DNA of 64,000 bases from Pseudomonadota bacterium (GTDB taxonomy: Bacteria > Pseudomonadota > Gammaproteobacteria > Xanthomonadales > Xanthomonadaceae), in contig JAFEBW010000048.1 of NCBI GenBank assembly GCA_018242445.1, forward strand, positions 1 through 64,000, in the 5' to 3' direction. Made by a program: the position numbers and the translations under genes. Positions 31,270-40,064 of this stretch are shown here, in pieces. Below the pieces are notes generated by a model. It was not told where the DNA came from. It ran no database searches and was given only the letters and a program-made list of their open reading frames with translations. Within the stretch, counting starts at the first letter, position 1. Each line of letters begins with the position of its first letter.

Positions 31270-33156
31270 GTGGGCGAACACAAGCAGGAGAAAGGGGCCA
31301 CGGGCCTTGCGGCGATGGCGCTGGCCGCCGTCGGCGTGGTGTACGGCGACATCGGCACCAGCCCGCTGTACGCCCTGCAGGCGGCCTTCTCCGGTCCGCA
31401 CGGGGTGAAGGCGACGCCGGACAACATCTACGGACTGGTGTCGCTGGTGTTCTGGTCGATCCTGTTCGTGGTCACGTTCAAGTACGTGTCCTTCGTGCTG
31501 CGCGCCGACAACAACGGCGAGGGCGGCATCCTGTCGATCATGACCCTGGCGCAGCGCGGGTTGAAGGCCACCACGCGGCTGAAGTGGGCGGTGATGGCGC
31601 TGGGCGTGTTCGGCGCGGGCATGTTCTACGGCGATTCCGTGATCACCCCGGCGGTGTCGGTGCTGTCGGCGATCGAGGGCGTGGAAGTCTTTCGGCCCAG
31701 CCTGTCGGAGTGGGTGCTGCCGATCACCGTGACGGTGTTGCTCGTCTTGTTCGCCGTGCAGCGTTTCGGCAGCCAGCGCATGGGCTCGGTGTTCGGCCCG
31801 GTGATGGTGTTCTGGTTCGTCAGCATCGCCGTATTCGGTGCGATGGGCATTGCCAACGCGCCACAGATTCTGCGCGCGCTCAACCCCGAGTGGGGTTTGT
31901 TGTTCTTCGCGCACAACGGCTTTCTCGGTTTCGTCGCGCTCGGCGCGGTGGTGCTGGCGCTGACGGGCGCCGAGGCGCTGTACGCGGACATGGGCCACTT
32001 CGGCCGGCGGCCGATCAGCGTGGCGTGGTTCTTCCTGATCCTGCCGGCGCTGGTGCTCCAGTATTTCGGGCAGGGCGCGCTGCTGCTGCGCGACCCGTCC
32101 GCCGCGTCCAATCCGTTCTACCTGCTGTTGCCCAAGTGGGCGCTGATGCCGATGATCGCGCTGGCGACCGCGGCCACGGTGATCGCCTCGCAGGCGGTCA
32201 TTTCGGGGGCGTATTCGATGACCCGCGAGGCGATCCAGCTCGGCCTGTTCCCGCGCAGCCCCGTCATCCACACCTCCGAGGAGCATTCCGGACAGATCTA
32301 CCTGCCGCTGGTGAACTGGGGGTTGATGGTGTTCGTGCTGGCCTCGGTACTGGGTTTCGAGAAGTCCGACAACCTCGCCGCCGCCTACGGCATCGCGGTG
32401 ACGGGGACGATGACCATCACCAGCATCCTCGTGCTGATCGTCGCCCGCCGCCTGTGGAAGTGGCCGCGCACGCTGGTGGCGGTGGTCGGCGTGTTGCTGC
32501 TGACGGTGGATCTGGCGTTCTTCGGCGCCAACGCACTGAAGATCGAGCACGGCGGCTGGTTCCCGCTGGTCATCGGACTCGCGGTGTTCGTGGTGATGAC
32601 CACCTGGCGGCGCGGCCGCCAGTTGCTGGTGGCCAAACTCGAGAGCGGCGGGCTGAGCCTGCGCACCTTCATCCAGTCGATCGGCGAGCACCCGCCGGTG
32701 CGCGTGCAGGGCACCGCCGTGTTCCTCACTTCCGCGCGCGAGGGAGTGCCCAACGCGATGCTGCACAACCTCAAGCACAACAAGGTGCTGCACGAGATCA
32801 ACGTGATCCTGACCGTGCACACCGAGGACACTCCCAAGGTCGAACCGTCGCGTCGCCTGCAACTGGACGCGCTGGGCGAGGGCTTCTTCCGCATGCGCCT
32901 GCGCTACGGCTTCGCCGAGCAGCCGCACATCCCGCAGGCCTTGAGCGATTGCCGCTGGCAGGGCCTGGGCATGGATCCGATGGACACCACCTATTTCCTC
33001 AGCCAGGAGCGCGTGGTGGTGTCCAGCCAGCCGGGCATGGCGACGTGGCGGGACAAGCTGTTCGCCTTCATGGCGCGCAACGCCAGCCCGCTCACCGATT
33101 TCTTCCGGGTGCCGCGCAACCGCATCGTCGAACTGGGGGCGCAGGTCGAAATCTGA
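31270..33156 (+). CDS. kup: Kup-type potassium transporter (second copy)
   Basis: Second Kup family K+ transporter, 628 aa, clearly homologous to its upstream neighbour along the whole length ([45 protein letters not shown]) but diverged at many positions, so not a recent exact duplication. GTG 31270 is chosen because GAGG lies six nt upstream; TTG 31264 is in frame but has the purine tract directly against it. About 190 nt separate it from the first copy. A heptamer tract starts 3 nt after its stop. Confidence 0.93.
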   Translation: MGEHKQEKGATGLAAMALAAVGVVYGDIGTSPLYALQAAFSGPHGVKATPDNIYGLVSLVFWSILFVVTFKYVSFVLRADNNGEGGILSIMTLAQRGLKATTRLKWAVMALGVFGAGMFYGDSVITPAVSVLSAIEGVEVFRPSLSEWVLPITVTVLLVLFAVQRFGSQRMGSVFGPVMVFWFVSIAVFGAMGIANAPQILRALNPEWGLLFFAHNGFLGFVALGAVVLALTGAEALYADMGHFGRRPISVAWFFLILPALVLQYFGQGALLLRDPSAASNPFYLLLPKWALMPMIALATAATVIASQAVISGAYSMTREAIQLGLFPRSPVIHTSEEHSGQIYLPLVNWGLMVFVLASVLGFEKSDNLAAAYGIAVTGTMTITSILVLIVARRLWKWPRTLVAVVGVLLLTVDLAFFGANALKIEHGGWFPLVIGLAVFVVMTTWRRGRQLLVAKLESGGLSLRTFIQSIGEHPPVRVQGTAVFLTSAREGVPNAMLHNLKHNKVLHEINVILTVHTEDTPKVEPSRRLQLDALGEGFFRMRLRYGFAEQPHIPQALSDCRWQGLGMDPMDTTYFLSQERVVVSSQPGMATWRDKLFAFMARNASPLTDFFRVPRNRIVELGAQVEI

Positions 33157-33159
33157 CAG

Positions 33160-33187
33160 CGGGACACGGGGCTCGGGGTTCGGGCGG
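33160..33187. repeat. G-rich heptamer tract after kup
   Basis: Units CGGGACA, CGGGGCT, CGGGGTT, CGGGCGG, beginning 3 nt after the kup stop codon. The opposite C-rich tract lies at 33529-33563 against the ruvB start. Confidence 0.8.
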
Positions 33188-33202
33188 CAGCAGAGCTTTT
33201 GC

Positions 33203-33228
33203 CCCTTCCCCCGCTTGCGGGGGGAGCT
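33203..33228. repeat. REP-like palindrome
   Basis: CCTTCCCCCGCTTGCGGGGGGAG hairpin of the same family as 8526 and 59611. Between it and ruvB lie only repeats: no gene is supported in 33157-33564. Confidence 0.75.
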
Positions 33229-33290
33229 CACAGGGCGTTCCGAAGAATGTCGTGAACCGGGGATTCGGGATTCGAAAAGCGAAAACTTCT

Positions 33291-33369
33291 GTCCGCGAAG
33301 AACGCAAAAGACGCGAATGAAGCTGCCATCGTCGATGGCTTCGCTTCCCACTTTGCGCTATTCGCGGAC
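33291..33369. repeat. 79-bp palindrome with nonamer arms
   Basis: The ends GTCCGCGAA (33291-33299) and TTCGCGGAC (33361-33369) are exact inverted copies. The left arm holds three 9-nt units (CGCGAAGAA, CGCAAAAGA, CGCGAATGA), the right arm two inverted ones (CACTTTGCG, CTATTCGCG). The centre is a GCCATC/GATGGC hairpin. Similar nonamers recur at 63265-63318. Confidence 0.8.
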
Positions 33370-33528
33370 GAATACGCATGTCGCACTTTGCCCGTCGCTG
33401 GTGAAATCGTGAATCGACAAAGCGGCGCGCGAAGACGGTGGCGTTTACAATGCCCCATCAACATCCGCACCGCCGGATGAGCGGTTCGCGGGAACCCTCG
33501 GAAGAAGCATCGACCTTGGCTTCTGACG

Positions 33529-33563
33529 ATTCCCCATTCCCCATTCCCCATTCCCCGCTTCCA
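33529..33563. repeat. C-rich heptamer tract before ruvB
   Basis: Four perfect ATTCCCC units followed by GCTTCCA, ending one nt before the ruvB ATG at 33565. No Shine-Dalgarno sequence is present between the tract and the start. Confidence 0.92.
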
Positions 33564-33564
33564 G

Positions 33565-34623
33565 ATGAGCGAACCGCGCATCCTCGACCCTGCCGAAACC
33601 CGCGACGAGGCCGCGCTCGAGGCGTCGATCCGCCCGCGGCGGCTGGACGACTACCTCGGGCAGCAGCCGGTGCGCGAGCAGCTCGGCGTCGCCATCGAAG
33701 CCGCGAAGCGGCGCGGCGAGGCGCTCGACCACGTGCTGGTGTTCGGCCCGCCGGGGCTGGGCAAGACCACCCTGAGCCACGTCATCGCCAACGAACTGGG
33801 CGTCAACCTGCGCACCACCTCGGGGCCGGTGATCGAACGCGCCGGCGATCTCGCCGCGCTGCTGACCAACCTGCAAGCGCACGACGTGCTGTTCATCGAC
33901 GAGATCCACCGGCTCTCGCCGGCGGTCGAGGAAGTGCTGTACCCGGCGATGGAGGACGGCCACATCGACCTGATGATCGGCGAGGGGCCGGCGGCGCGTT
34001 CGATCAAGCTCGACCTGCCGCCGTTCACCCTGATCGGCGCGACCACCCGCGCCGGCCTGCTGACCGGGCCGCTGCGCGACCGCTTCGGCATCGTCCAGCG
34101 ACTCGAATTTTATTCGCCCGATGAGCTGACGATGATCGTGCGCCGCTCGGCGAAGATCCTCGGCATCGCCTGCGACGCCGAGGGCGCGGCCGAGATCGCG
34201 CGGCGCTCGCGCGGCACCCCGCGCATCGCCAACCGCCTGCTGCGGCGCGCGCGCGACTACGCGCAGGTACGCGCCGACGGCATCATCACCCGCGCGGTGG
34301 CGGACGCGGCGATGGCGATGCTCAAGGTCGATGGCGAGGGCTTCGATCAACTCGACCGCCGCCTGCTGCGCACGATCATGGACAGCTTCGACGGCGGGCC
34401 GGTCGGGGTGGAATCGCTGGCCGCCGCGCTGAGCGAGGAACGCGGCACCCTGGAGGACGTGATCGAGCCGTATCTGATCCAGCAGGGCTGGCTGCTGCGC
34501 ACCGCGCGCGGGCGCATGGTCAGCGCGAAGGCGTGGCGGCTGTTCGGGCTGACCCCGCGCAACGCGCCGGCGGCGGGTCTGTTCGAGGCCGACAAGGGCA
34601 TCGACAGCCCGGAGCGCGGATGA
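33565..34623 (+). CDS. ruvB: Holliday junction helicase RuvB
   Basis: AAA+ motor of RuvABC branch migration, 352 aa. Walker [10 protein letters not shown], Walker B FIDEIHRL, sensor 1 GATTRAG, arginine-finger region GPLRDRFG, and a C-terminal winged helix with [18 protein letters not shown]. The N-terminus [12 protein letters not shown] is typical. The ATG has no purine-rich ribosome binding site; C-rich heptamers abut it. The stop overlaps the ybgC start (ATGA, 34620-34623), joining ruvB to the tol-pal operon. Confidence 0.97.
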   Translation: MSEPRILDPAETRDEAALEASIRPRRLDDYLGQQPVREQLGVAIEAAKRRGEALDHVLVFGPPGLGKTTLSHVIANELGVNLRTTSGPVIERAGDLAALLTNLQAHDVLFIDEIHRLSPAVEEVLYPAMEDGHIDLMIGEGPAARSIKLDLPPFTLIGATTRAGLLTGPLRDRFGIVQRLEFYSPDELTMIVRRSAKILGIACDAEGAAEIARRSRGTPRIANRLLRRARDYAQVRADGIITRAVADAAMAMLKVDGEGFDQLDRRLLRTIMDSFDGGPVGVESLAAALSEERGTLEDVIEPYLIQQGWLLRTARGRMVSAKAWRLFGLTPRNAPAAGLFEADKGIDSPERG

Positions 34624-35093
34624 CGGGCGCGCCGATGAACTCTCCTACCATGCCATTGTCGAAAGCGGGAGCTGCGCCGCCTGCCTCGTTCATCTTTCCG
34701 ATAAGGGTGTATTGGGAGGATACCGATGCCGGCGGCGTGGTGTACCACGCCAGTTACCTGCGTTTCCTCGAGCGCGCGCGCACCGAATGGCTGCGCTCGC
34801 TCGGGTTCGCGCAGGAGGCGATGCGCGATCGGGAAGGCGTGGTGTTCGTGGTGCGGGCGATGCGGTTGGAGTTCCTGCGGCCGGCCAGGCTCGACGACGA
34901 GCTGGCGGTGGACGTGGCCTTGCTCGAAGCCCGCCGCGCCAGCCTGCTGTTGCGACAGACCATCCGCCGCGGCGAAACGCCGTTGCTGGAGGCCGAGGTG
35001 AAGGTGGCCTGCGTGGCCGCCGCCGATTTCCGCCCGTGCGCCGTGCCGCGTGCGCTGGCCGCGCGGATGAACGAATCAGGAGCGAGTGCATGA
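34620..35093 (+). CDS. ybgC: Tol-Pal associated acyl-CoA thioesterase YbgC
   Basis: Hot-dog fold thioesterase, first gene of the tol-pal cluster. The active-site segment is [19 protein letters not shown], with Asp36 and His43. 157 aa, with a ~22-residue N-terminal extension before the conserved core; an in-frame ATG at 34635 would shorten it. Coupled by ATGA to both ruvB and tolQ. The family acts on short or fatty acyl-CoA; the physiological role in the Tol system is unclear. Confidence 0.93.
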   Translation: MTGAPMNSPTMPLSKAGAAPPASFIFPIRVYWEDTDAGGVVYHASYLRFLERARTEWLRSLGFAQEAMRDREGVVFVVRAMRLEFLRPARLDDELAVDVALLEARRASLLLRQTIRRGETPLLEAEVKVACVAAADFRPCAVPRALAARMNESGASA

Positions 35094-35890
35094 GCGTGTT
35101 GCTGGAAATGCTGACGTTGATCCAGTCGTCCCCGCAGGCCTTGCCGGATGTCGCCTCGCCCGCGCAAGCCGCGCTCGCGCAGGCCGCAGCGCAGGCGCCC
35201 GTCGCCGCTGCCGGCAATGGCCTGGATCTGGTCAAGCTGGTGCTGGATGCCAGCCTGCCGGTGAAGCTGGTGATGGGATTGCTGCTGCTGGCGTCGATCG
35301 CCTCGTGGGTGATCATCTTCCTCAAGCAGTCGGTGCTGCGCGCAGCGGCGAAGGGCGCCGATGCCTTCGAGGAAAAGTTCTGGTCGGGCTCCGACCTCAA
35401 CCACCTGTACCGCGACGCCACCGAGCGCAACCGCGTCACCTCGGGCACCGAGGCGATCTTCGAGGCGGGTTTCCGCGAGTTCTCGCGCCTGCGCCAGCGC
35501 AAGGGCATGGACTCGCGGATCCAGCTCGAGGGCGCGCAGCGCGGCATGCGCGCGCAACTGGCGCGCGAGGTGGATGCGCTGGAACACAATCTGGAGTTCC
35601 TCGCCAACGTCGGTTCGATCAGCCCCTACATCGGCCTGTTCGGCACCGTATGGGGCATCATGATTTCCTTCCAGGGTCTGGCGGCCATGAAGGCGGCGAC
35701 GATCGCCACCGTCGCCCCGGGCATTTCCGAGGCGCTGGTCGCCACCGCGATGGGCCTGTTCGCCGCCATCCCGGCGGTGTGGGCGTACAACCGCATCGCC
35801 ACCAAGGTCGAGCGGATCAACGTGCGCTACGAGGCCTTCGTCGAGGAGTTCTCCTCGATCCTGCAACGGCAGGCGCCGGTGGAGGGCTGA
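35090..35890 (+). CDS. tolQ: TolQ proton channel subunit
   Basis: MotA/TolQ/ExbB family inner membrane protein, 266 aa, three transmembrane helices (~residues 58-78, ~168-190, ~202-225). Conserved segment VGSISPYIGLFGTVWGIM with the channel Thr/Pro residues and ATAMGLFAAIPAVWAYN. The N-terminus is longer than in E. coli and Ala-rich. With TolR it uses the proton motive force to drive TolA. The start overlaps the ybgC stop. Confidence 0.96.
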   Translation: MSVLLEMLTLIQSSPQALPDVASPAQAALAQAAAQAPVAAAGNGLDLVKLVLDASLPVKLVMGLLLLASIASWVIIFLKQSVLRAAAKGADAFEEKFWSGSDLNHLYRDATERNRVTSGTEAIFEAGFREFSRLRQRKGMDSRIQLEGAQRGMRAQLAREVDALEHNLEFLANVGSISPYIGLFGTVWGIMISFQGLAAMKAATIATVAPGISEALVATAMGLFAAIPAVWAYNRIATKVERINVRYEAFVEEFSSILQRQAPVEG

Positions 35891-35901
35891 TTAATCCCAT
35901 G

Positions 35902-35948
35902 TCCGCTGTTCGCCCTTCTGTCCTCTGTCTTCTGTCCTGCGTCCCCTG
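35902..35948. repeat. C/T-rich heptamer tract before tolR
   Basis: Consecutive 7-nt units TCCGCTG, TTCGCCC (partly shared), CTTCTGT, CCTCTGT, CTTCTGT, CCTGCGT, CCCCTG, ending directly against the tolR ATG at 35949. No Shine-Dalgarno sequence is visible. Confidence 0.8.
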
Positions 35949-36398
35949 ATGCGCAAGCGCCGCAAACTCAAGGCCGAGATCAACGTCGTCCCCTACATCG
36001 ACGTGATGCTGGTGTTGCTGATCATCTTCATGGTCACCGCGCCCCTGCTCAACCTCGGCGTGGACGTGGACCTGCCCAGGTCGCGCGCGCATGCGCTGGA
36101 GCAGAAGAAGGATTCGCTGGTGGTGGGCATCGACAAGGCCGGGCAGTATTCGCTGGACATCCCCGACCCCTCCGGCAAGTCGAACAAACGCACGGTCGCG
36201 TATGGCGACCTGCTTGCGCAGGTGACGGCCTTCCACGAGCAAAACCCCGATGCGGCGGTCTACATCGCCGCCGACGGCTCGCTGGACTACCAGAAAGTGA
36301 TGGACCTGATGTCCCTGCTGCAACAGGCGGGGGTACCCAAGGTGGCGTTGATGAGCCAGCCCGGAAGCGGCGATGCCGCCGGGGCGGGCCAGCGCTGA
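35949..36398 (+). CDS. tolR: TolR proton channel subunit
   Basis: ExbD/TolR family protein, 149 aa. A basic N-terminus, then one transmembrane helix starting INVVPYIDVMLVLLIIF with the essential proton-carrying Asp18, followed by a periplasmic domain. It partners TolQ. The start codon is flanked directly by the heptamer tract. The 3' end overlaps the tolA start by 26 nt. Confidence 0.96.
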   Translation: MRKRRKLKAEINVVPYIDVMLVLLIIFMVTAPLLNLGVDVDLPRSRAHALEQKKDSLVVGIDKAGQYSLDIPDPSGKSNKRTVAYGDLLAQVTAFHEQNPDAAVYIAADGSLDYQKVMDLMSLLQQAGVPKVALMSQPGSGDAAGAGQR

Positions 36399-37359
36399 GG
36401 CCGTGGAATCGGCACCCGCCAAGGCCCGCGCCGTCGCCGGATCGCTGGCGATCCATGCCCTGATCGCCTTCGTGCTGTACTGGGGCTGGCTGATGCAGCC
36501 GGAAATCCGCAACGCCGGCGGCGACGGCCCGGCCATCGAGGCCACGCTGGTGAGCGCGCCGCAGCCGCACGCCGCGTCCGCGCGGCGGCAGCCCGAACCC
36601 CGCAAGCCCGAGCCGCCCAAGCCCGCACCGCCGACGCCCGAGCCGGTGACACCACAGCCGCCCAAGCCGCAACCGGTGACCCAGCCGCGTCCGCGGCAGA
36701 TGCTCTCGCAGTCGCAACTGCCCAAGCCCGACACCGTCGATCAGGACGAGATCCGCCGCAACGCGCAGCTCGCCGCCGAGCGCCAGCAGAAGGAGCAGGA
36801 CGAACGCCGGCGGCAGGCGCAGATCGACCTCGACCGCAAGCAGCAACAGGTGCAGGCGGAGAATCGGCAGCGCCAGCAACAGGCCGACGCCATCGCCAAA
36901 CAGCTCGCCATCGTGAAGGCGCAGCGCGCCGAGGCTGAACGGCAGGAGAAGCTGCAAGCGCAGAAACTCCAGCAGATCGAGGACATGCGCAAGCAACTGG
37001 CGCAGAATACCGCGACGCCGAAGCCTGCCGCGCGCAACAATCCGAGCCCATCTGCCGGCAACAATGGCGACAGTGGGTTGCTGGGCAAGTACAAGCAGGC
37101 GATGAACGAGCAAGCGAACTTGAACTGGATCCACGCCGACGCCCCCGAGCAAGTGCATTGCCGGGTTCATGTCACCCAGATACCGGGTGGCGAGGTGATC
37201 GCCGTCAAATTCACCGACTGCCCCTTCGACGCGGCCGCGCGCGATTCGGTCGAGCGCGCGCTGCAAAAGACGCCCTTGCCCTACGCGGGCTACGAACACG
37301 TCTTCCAGCGCCAGATCGACATGGACTTCTGTTATCCGACGGAGCAATGCAAGCAATGA
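36373..37359 (+). CDS. tolA: TolA envelope-spanning protein
   Basis: 328-aa TolA: N-terminal transmembrane helix (SLAIHALIAFVLYWGWLM), a Pro/Lys-rich stretch, a long Gln/Arg/Glu/Ala-rich helix (~residues 118-215) that would span the periplasm, and a compact C-terminal domain with paired cysteines (HCRVHV, TDCPFD, DFCYPTEQC) that contacts TolB/Pal. It links TolQR energy to the outer membrane. ATG 36373 lies inside tolR; GTG 36403 is an alternative start. The stop overlaps the tolB start region (ATGATGA). Confidence 0.93.
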   Translation: MPPGRASAEAVESAPAKARAVAGSLAIHALIAFVLYWGWLMQPEIRNAGGDGPAIEATLVSAPQPHAASARRQPEPRKPEPPKPAPPTPEPVTPQPPKPQPVTQPRPRQMLSQSQLPKPDTVDQDEIRRNAQLAAERQQKEQDERRRQAQIDLDRKQQQVQAENRQRQQQADAIAKQLAIVKAQRAEAERQEKLQAQKLQQIEDMRKQLAQNTATPKPAARNNPSPSAGNNGDSGLLGKYKQAMNEQANLNWIHADAPEQVHCRVHVTQIPGGEVIAVKFTDCPFDAAARDSVERALQKTPLPYAGYEHVFQRQIDMDFCYPTEQCKQ

Positions 37360-38666
37360 TGAAACGATTTCTGAGCGTGTGGTTGTGCGTGCTCGCGCTG
37401 GCCTGCATGCCGGCGTTCGCCCAGGGCCTCGACGTGGGGCTGATCTCCGGCAACGACGCTGCGCTGCCGATCGCGGTGGTGCCGATGGAGTACCAGGGCA
37501 GCAGCGCCAAGCCCGACACCAACGTGTCCGACGTGATCCGCGCCGATCTGGCGCGCTCGGGTCAATTCCGCGCGCTGCCGGTGGAATCCATGGTCGAGCG
37601 CCCGCACACCGCAGCCGACGTGAAGTATTCGACGTGGCGGCTGCTCAAGCAGGATTACCTGCTGGTCGGTCGCGTGCTCGACAGCGGCGATGGCGGCTAT
37701 CGCGTCGAGTACGAACTGTTCGACGTGGCCAAGCAGCAGCGTATCCTCGGTCAGGCCATGACTGGGCGGCCGCAGGAGATGCGCCGGGTCGCCCACGAGA
37801 TCGCCGATCAGGTGTACGAGAAAATCCTCGGCGTGCGCGGCGCGTTCGACACGCAGATCGCCTACGTCACCGCGGTGGGCTTGGGCAACAACATGAAGTT
37901 CTCGCTGATGGTCGCCGATGCCGACGGGTTCAACCCGCAGGCGGTGGTGAACTCGCGCGAGTCGCTGATGTCGCCGGCGTGGAGCCCCGATGGCCGCAAG
38001 CTCGCCTACGTGAGCTTCGAGCGCGGCAACTCGACGATCTACCTGCAGACCATCGGCACCGGCGCGCGCGAGGTGATCGCCGCGTTCAAGGGCATCAACG
38101 ACGCGCCCGCGTTTTCGCCCGACGGCAGCAAGCTGGCGATGACCCTGTCCAAGTCCGGGCACCCGGAGATTTACATCATGGACATGGCCACCCGCCAGCT
38201 CACGCAGATCACCAACCACTATTCCATCAACACCGAGGCGGTGTGGATGCCCGACGGCAAGAGCCTGCTGTTCACCTCCGACCGCGGCGGCAAACCGCAG
38301 ATCTACCAGGTGCCGGCCACCGGCGGCGAGCCGACGCGGGTAACCTTCCAGGGCCAGTACAACGCCCGCGCCACGGTGTCCTACGACGGCAAGAAGATCG
38401 CGATGGTGCAGGGCAATGGCGGCAGCTACCGCGTCACCCTGCTCGACCGCAGCAACGGCGGCGCGCGCTATCAGGCGCTCTCCCCGGGCGACCTCGACGA
38501 ATCCCCGAGTTTCGCGCCCAACGCGAGCATGGTCCTGTACGCGACCAAGGAAGGCGGTCGCGGCGTGCTGTATGCCGTGTCGGCCGATGGCCGCGTGCGG
38601 CAGAGACTCGTTCTGGCCGAAGGCGGCGTGCGCGAGCCCGCCTGGGGCCCCTACCGCTCGCGCTGA
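37356..38666 (+). CDS. tolB: Tol-Pal system protein TolB
   Basis: Periplasmic TolB, 436 aa. Signal peptide MMKRFLSVWLCVLALACMPAFAQG (split after AFA). The N-terminal alpha/beta domain reads PIAVVPMEYQG, then comes a six-bladed propeller with recurring SPDG/WMPDG motifs (e.g. SPAWSPDGRKLAYVS, PAFSPDGSKLAMTLS). It binds Pal and TolA. Tandem ATGs at 37356 and 37359; GGAG at 37341 is slightly far. It is followed by pal after 45 nt. Confidence 0.97.
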   Translation: MMKRFLSVWLCVLALACMPAFAQGLDVGLISGNDAALPIAVVPMEYQGSSAKPDTNVSDVIRADLARSGQFRALPVESMVERPHTAADVKYSTWRLLKQDYLLVGRVLDSGDGGYRVEYELFDVAKQQRILGQAMTGRPQEMRRVAHEIADQVYEKILGVRGAFDTQIAYVTAVGLGNNMKFSLMVADADGFNPQAVVNSRESLMSPAWSPDGRKLAYVSFERGNSTIYLQTIGTGAREVIAAFKGINDAPAFSPDGSKLAMTLSKSGHPEIYIMDMATRQLTQITNHYSINTEAVWMPDGKSLLFTSDRGGKPQIYQVPATGGEPTRVTFQGQYNARATVSYDGKKIAMVQGNGGSYRVTLLDRSNGGARYQALSPGDLDESPSFAPNASMVLYATKEGGRGVLYAVSADGRVRQRLVLAEGGVREPAWGPYRSR

Positions 38667-38711
38667 CTCAAACCACCTCTCCCCGTACCACACGCAAAAA
38701 GGAAGAAGACC

Positions 38712-39236
38712 ATGAAGATCAACAGGACCGTCCTGATCGTCGCCGCGACCTGCATCGCGCTGGCTGCCTGCTCCAAGAAGAATGTGAAGGAAGGTCCGGC
38801 GGAAACCGGCATGCAGGCCGGCAATCAGGCCAGCACCCAGCCGATCGGCCCGAGCACCGGCGGCAAGTACACCCCGGCGGATCTGGAAACCGATTCGTGC
38901 CTGCGCCAACGCGTGGTCTACTTCGATTTCGACAAGGATGCGATCAAGCCCGAGTTCCAGGCGGTCATGGCCTGCCATGCCAAGTACCTGATCGACCGCC
39001 CGATGGCGCATATGCGTCTGGAAGGCAATACCGACGAGCGCGGCAGCCGTCAGTACAACCTGGGTCTGGGCGAGCGTCGCGGCAATGCGGTGATGGCCGC
39101 CATCCAGGGCAACGGCGGTTCGGCCTCGCAGATGGAAGTGATCAGCTACGGCGAAGAGCGCCCGGTGTGCACCGAGTCCAATGAGGATTGCTGGAGCAAG
39201 AACCGCCGCGTCGAAATCGTCTACACGGCGAAGTGA
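38712..39236 (+). CDS. pal: Peptidoglycan-associated lipoprotein Pal
   Basis: Outer-membrane lipoprotein with lipobox LAAC (Cys20), a Gly/Thr/Gln-rich linker and an OmpA-C peptidoglycan-binding domain from residue ~65: VYFDFDKDAIKPEF, LEGNTDERGSRQYNLGLGERR. 174 aa. A Cys pair near the C-terminus (PVCTESNEDCW) is present. It anchors the outer membrane to the cell wall and binds TolB. Confidence 0.97.
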   Translation: MKINRTVLIVAATCIALAACSKKNVKEGPAETGMQAGNQASTQPIGPSTGGKYTPADLETDSCLRQRVVYFDFDKDAIKPEFQAVMACHAKYLIDRPMAHMRLEGNTDERGSRQYNLGLGERRGNAVMAAIQGNGGSASQMEVISYGEERPVCTESNEDCWSKNRRVEIVYTAK

Positions 39237-39241
39237 CCGCC

Positions 39242-40054
39242 ATGCGCCCGCAGCCTTTGGCGCTGGCCTTGACCTGCGCGCTGGCGGTGATGACCGCCAG
39301 CGGCGCGCAGGCGCAATCGCGCGCCAGTCTGGCCGATCGCGTCGCCGCACTGGAAGCGCGGGATCAGGCGCAGGGCCAGCAGAACGTGGATCTGCTCAAC
39401 CGCATCGCCCAGCTCGAATCGGACGTGAAGGACTTGCGCTCGCAGGTCGAGCAGATGCGCAACGACGCGCAGCAGGCGGGCGAGCGCGCCAAGGCGCAGT
39501 ACATCGACCTGGACTCGCGGCTCGGGCGACTGGAAGGCGCGGCGCAGGGCAATGCCGCGCCGGCACCCGCGCGTTCGGCAGCGGCGCCGTCCGCGTCGTC
39601 GTCCGCTCCGGCCGACGCCTCGGCGAACCCGGTCTCGGGACAGGCAGCGCCCGCCGCCGCGGCCGGCAATGCCGACGAAGCCTACCGTGCCGCGCTCGAC
39701 ACCTTCCGTGCCGAGCGTTATGCCGATTCGGCGCGGCAGTTCGAAGCGTTCGTCCAGCAGTATCCCGACAACGATCTGACCCCGAATGCGTATTACTGGA
39801 TGGGTGAATCCTATTACGTCACCCAGAACTACCAGTACGCGCTGAAGGCGTTCCGTGCGGTCGTCGAGCGCTTCCCGTCGTCCAACAAGGCGGCCGGCGC
39901 CCTGCTCAAGGTCGGTTACTGCCAGTACGGCCTGCGCCAGCGCGGGCAAGCCGAAGCCACCTTGCGGCAGGTGATGGACAAGTATCCGAACACCGACGAG
40001 GCCGCGCGCGCGCAAAATCGCCTGCGCGCGATGAGCATGGAAGCCGGTGGCTGA
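39242..40054 (+). CDS. cpoB: Cell division coordinator CpoB (YbgF)
   Basis: Last tol-pal gene: exported protein of 270 aa with a signal peptide ending AQA, an N-terminal coiled coil (LADRVAALEARDQ to ~residue 85), an Ala/Ser/Pro-rich linker and three C-terminal TPR units (DEAYRAALDTFRAERYADS, YWMGESYYVTQNYQYALKAF, YCQYGLRQRGQAE). In E. coli CpoB couples Tol energy to peptidoglycan synthesis at division. ATG 39242 lies 6 nt after the pal stop; GTG 39233 in the pal stop is an alternative. It overlaps possible upstream starts of queE. Confidence 0.94.
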   Translation: MRPQPLALALTCALAVMTASGAQAQSRASLADRVAALEARDQAQGQQNVDLLNRIAQLESDVKDLRSQVEQMRNDAQQAGERAKAQYIDLDSRLGRLEGAAQGNAAPAPARSAAAPSASSSAPADASANPVSGQAAPAAAAGNADEAYRAALDTFRAERYADSARQFEAFVQQYPDNDLTPNAYYWMGESYYVTQNYQYALKAFRAVVERFPSSNKAAGALLKVGYCQYGLRQRGQAEATLRQVMDKYPNTDEAARAQNRLRAMSMEAGG

Positions 40055-40064
40055 GGCGACGGAC

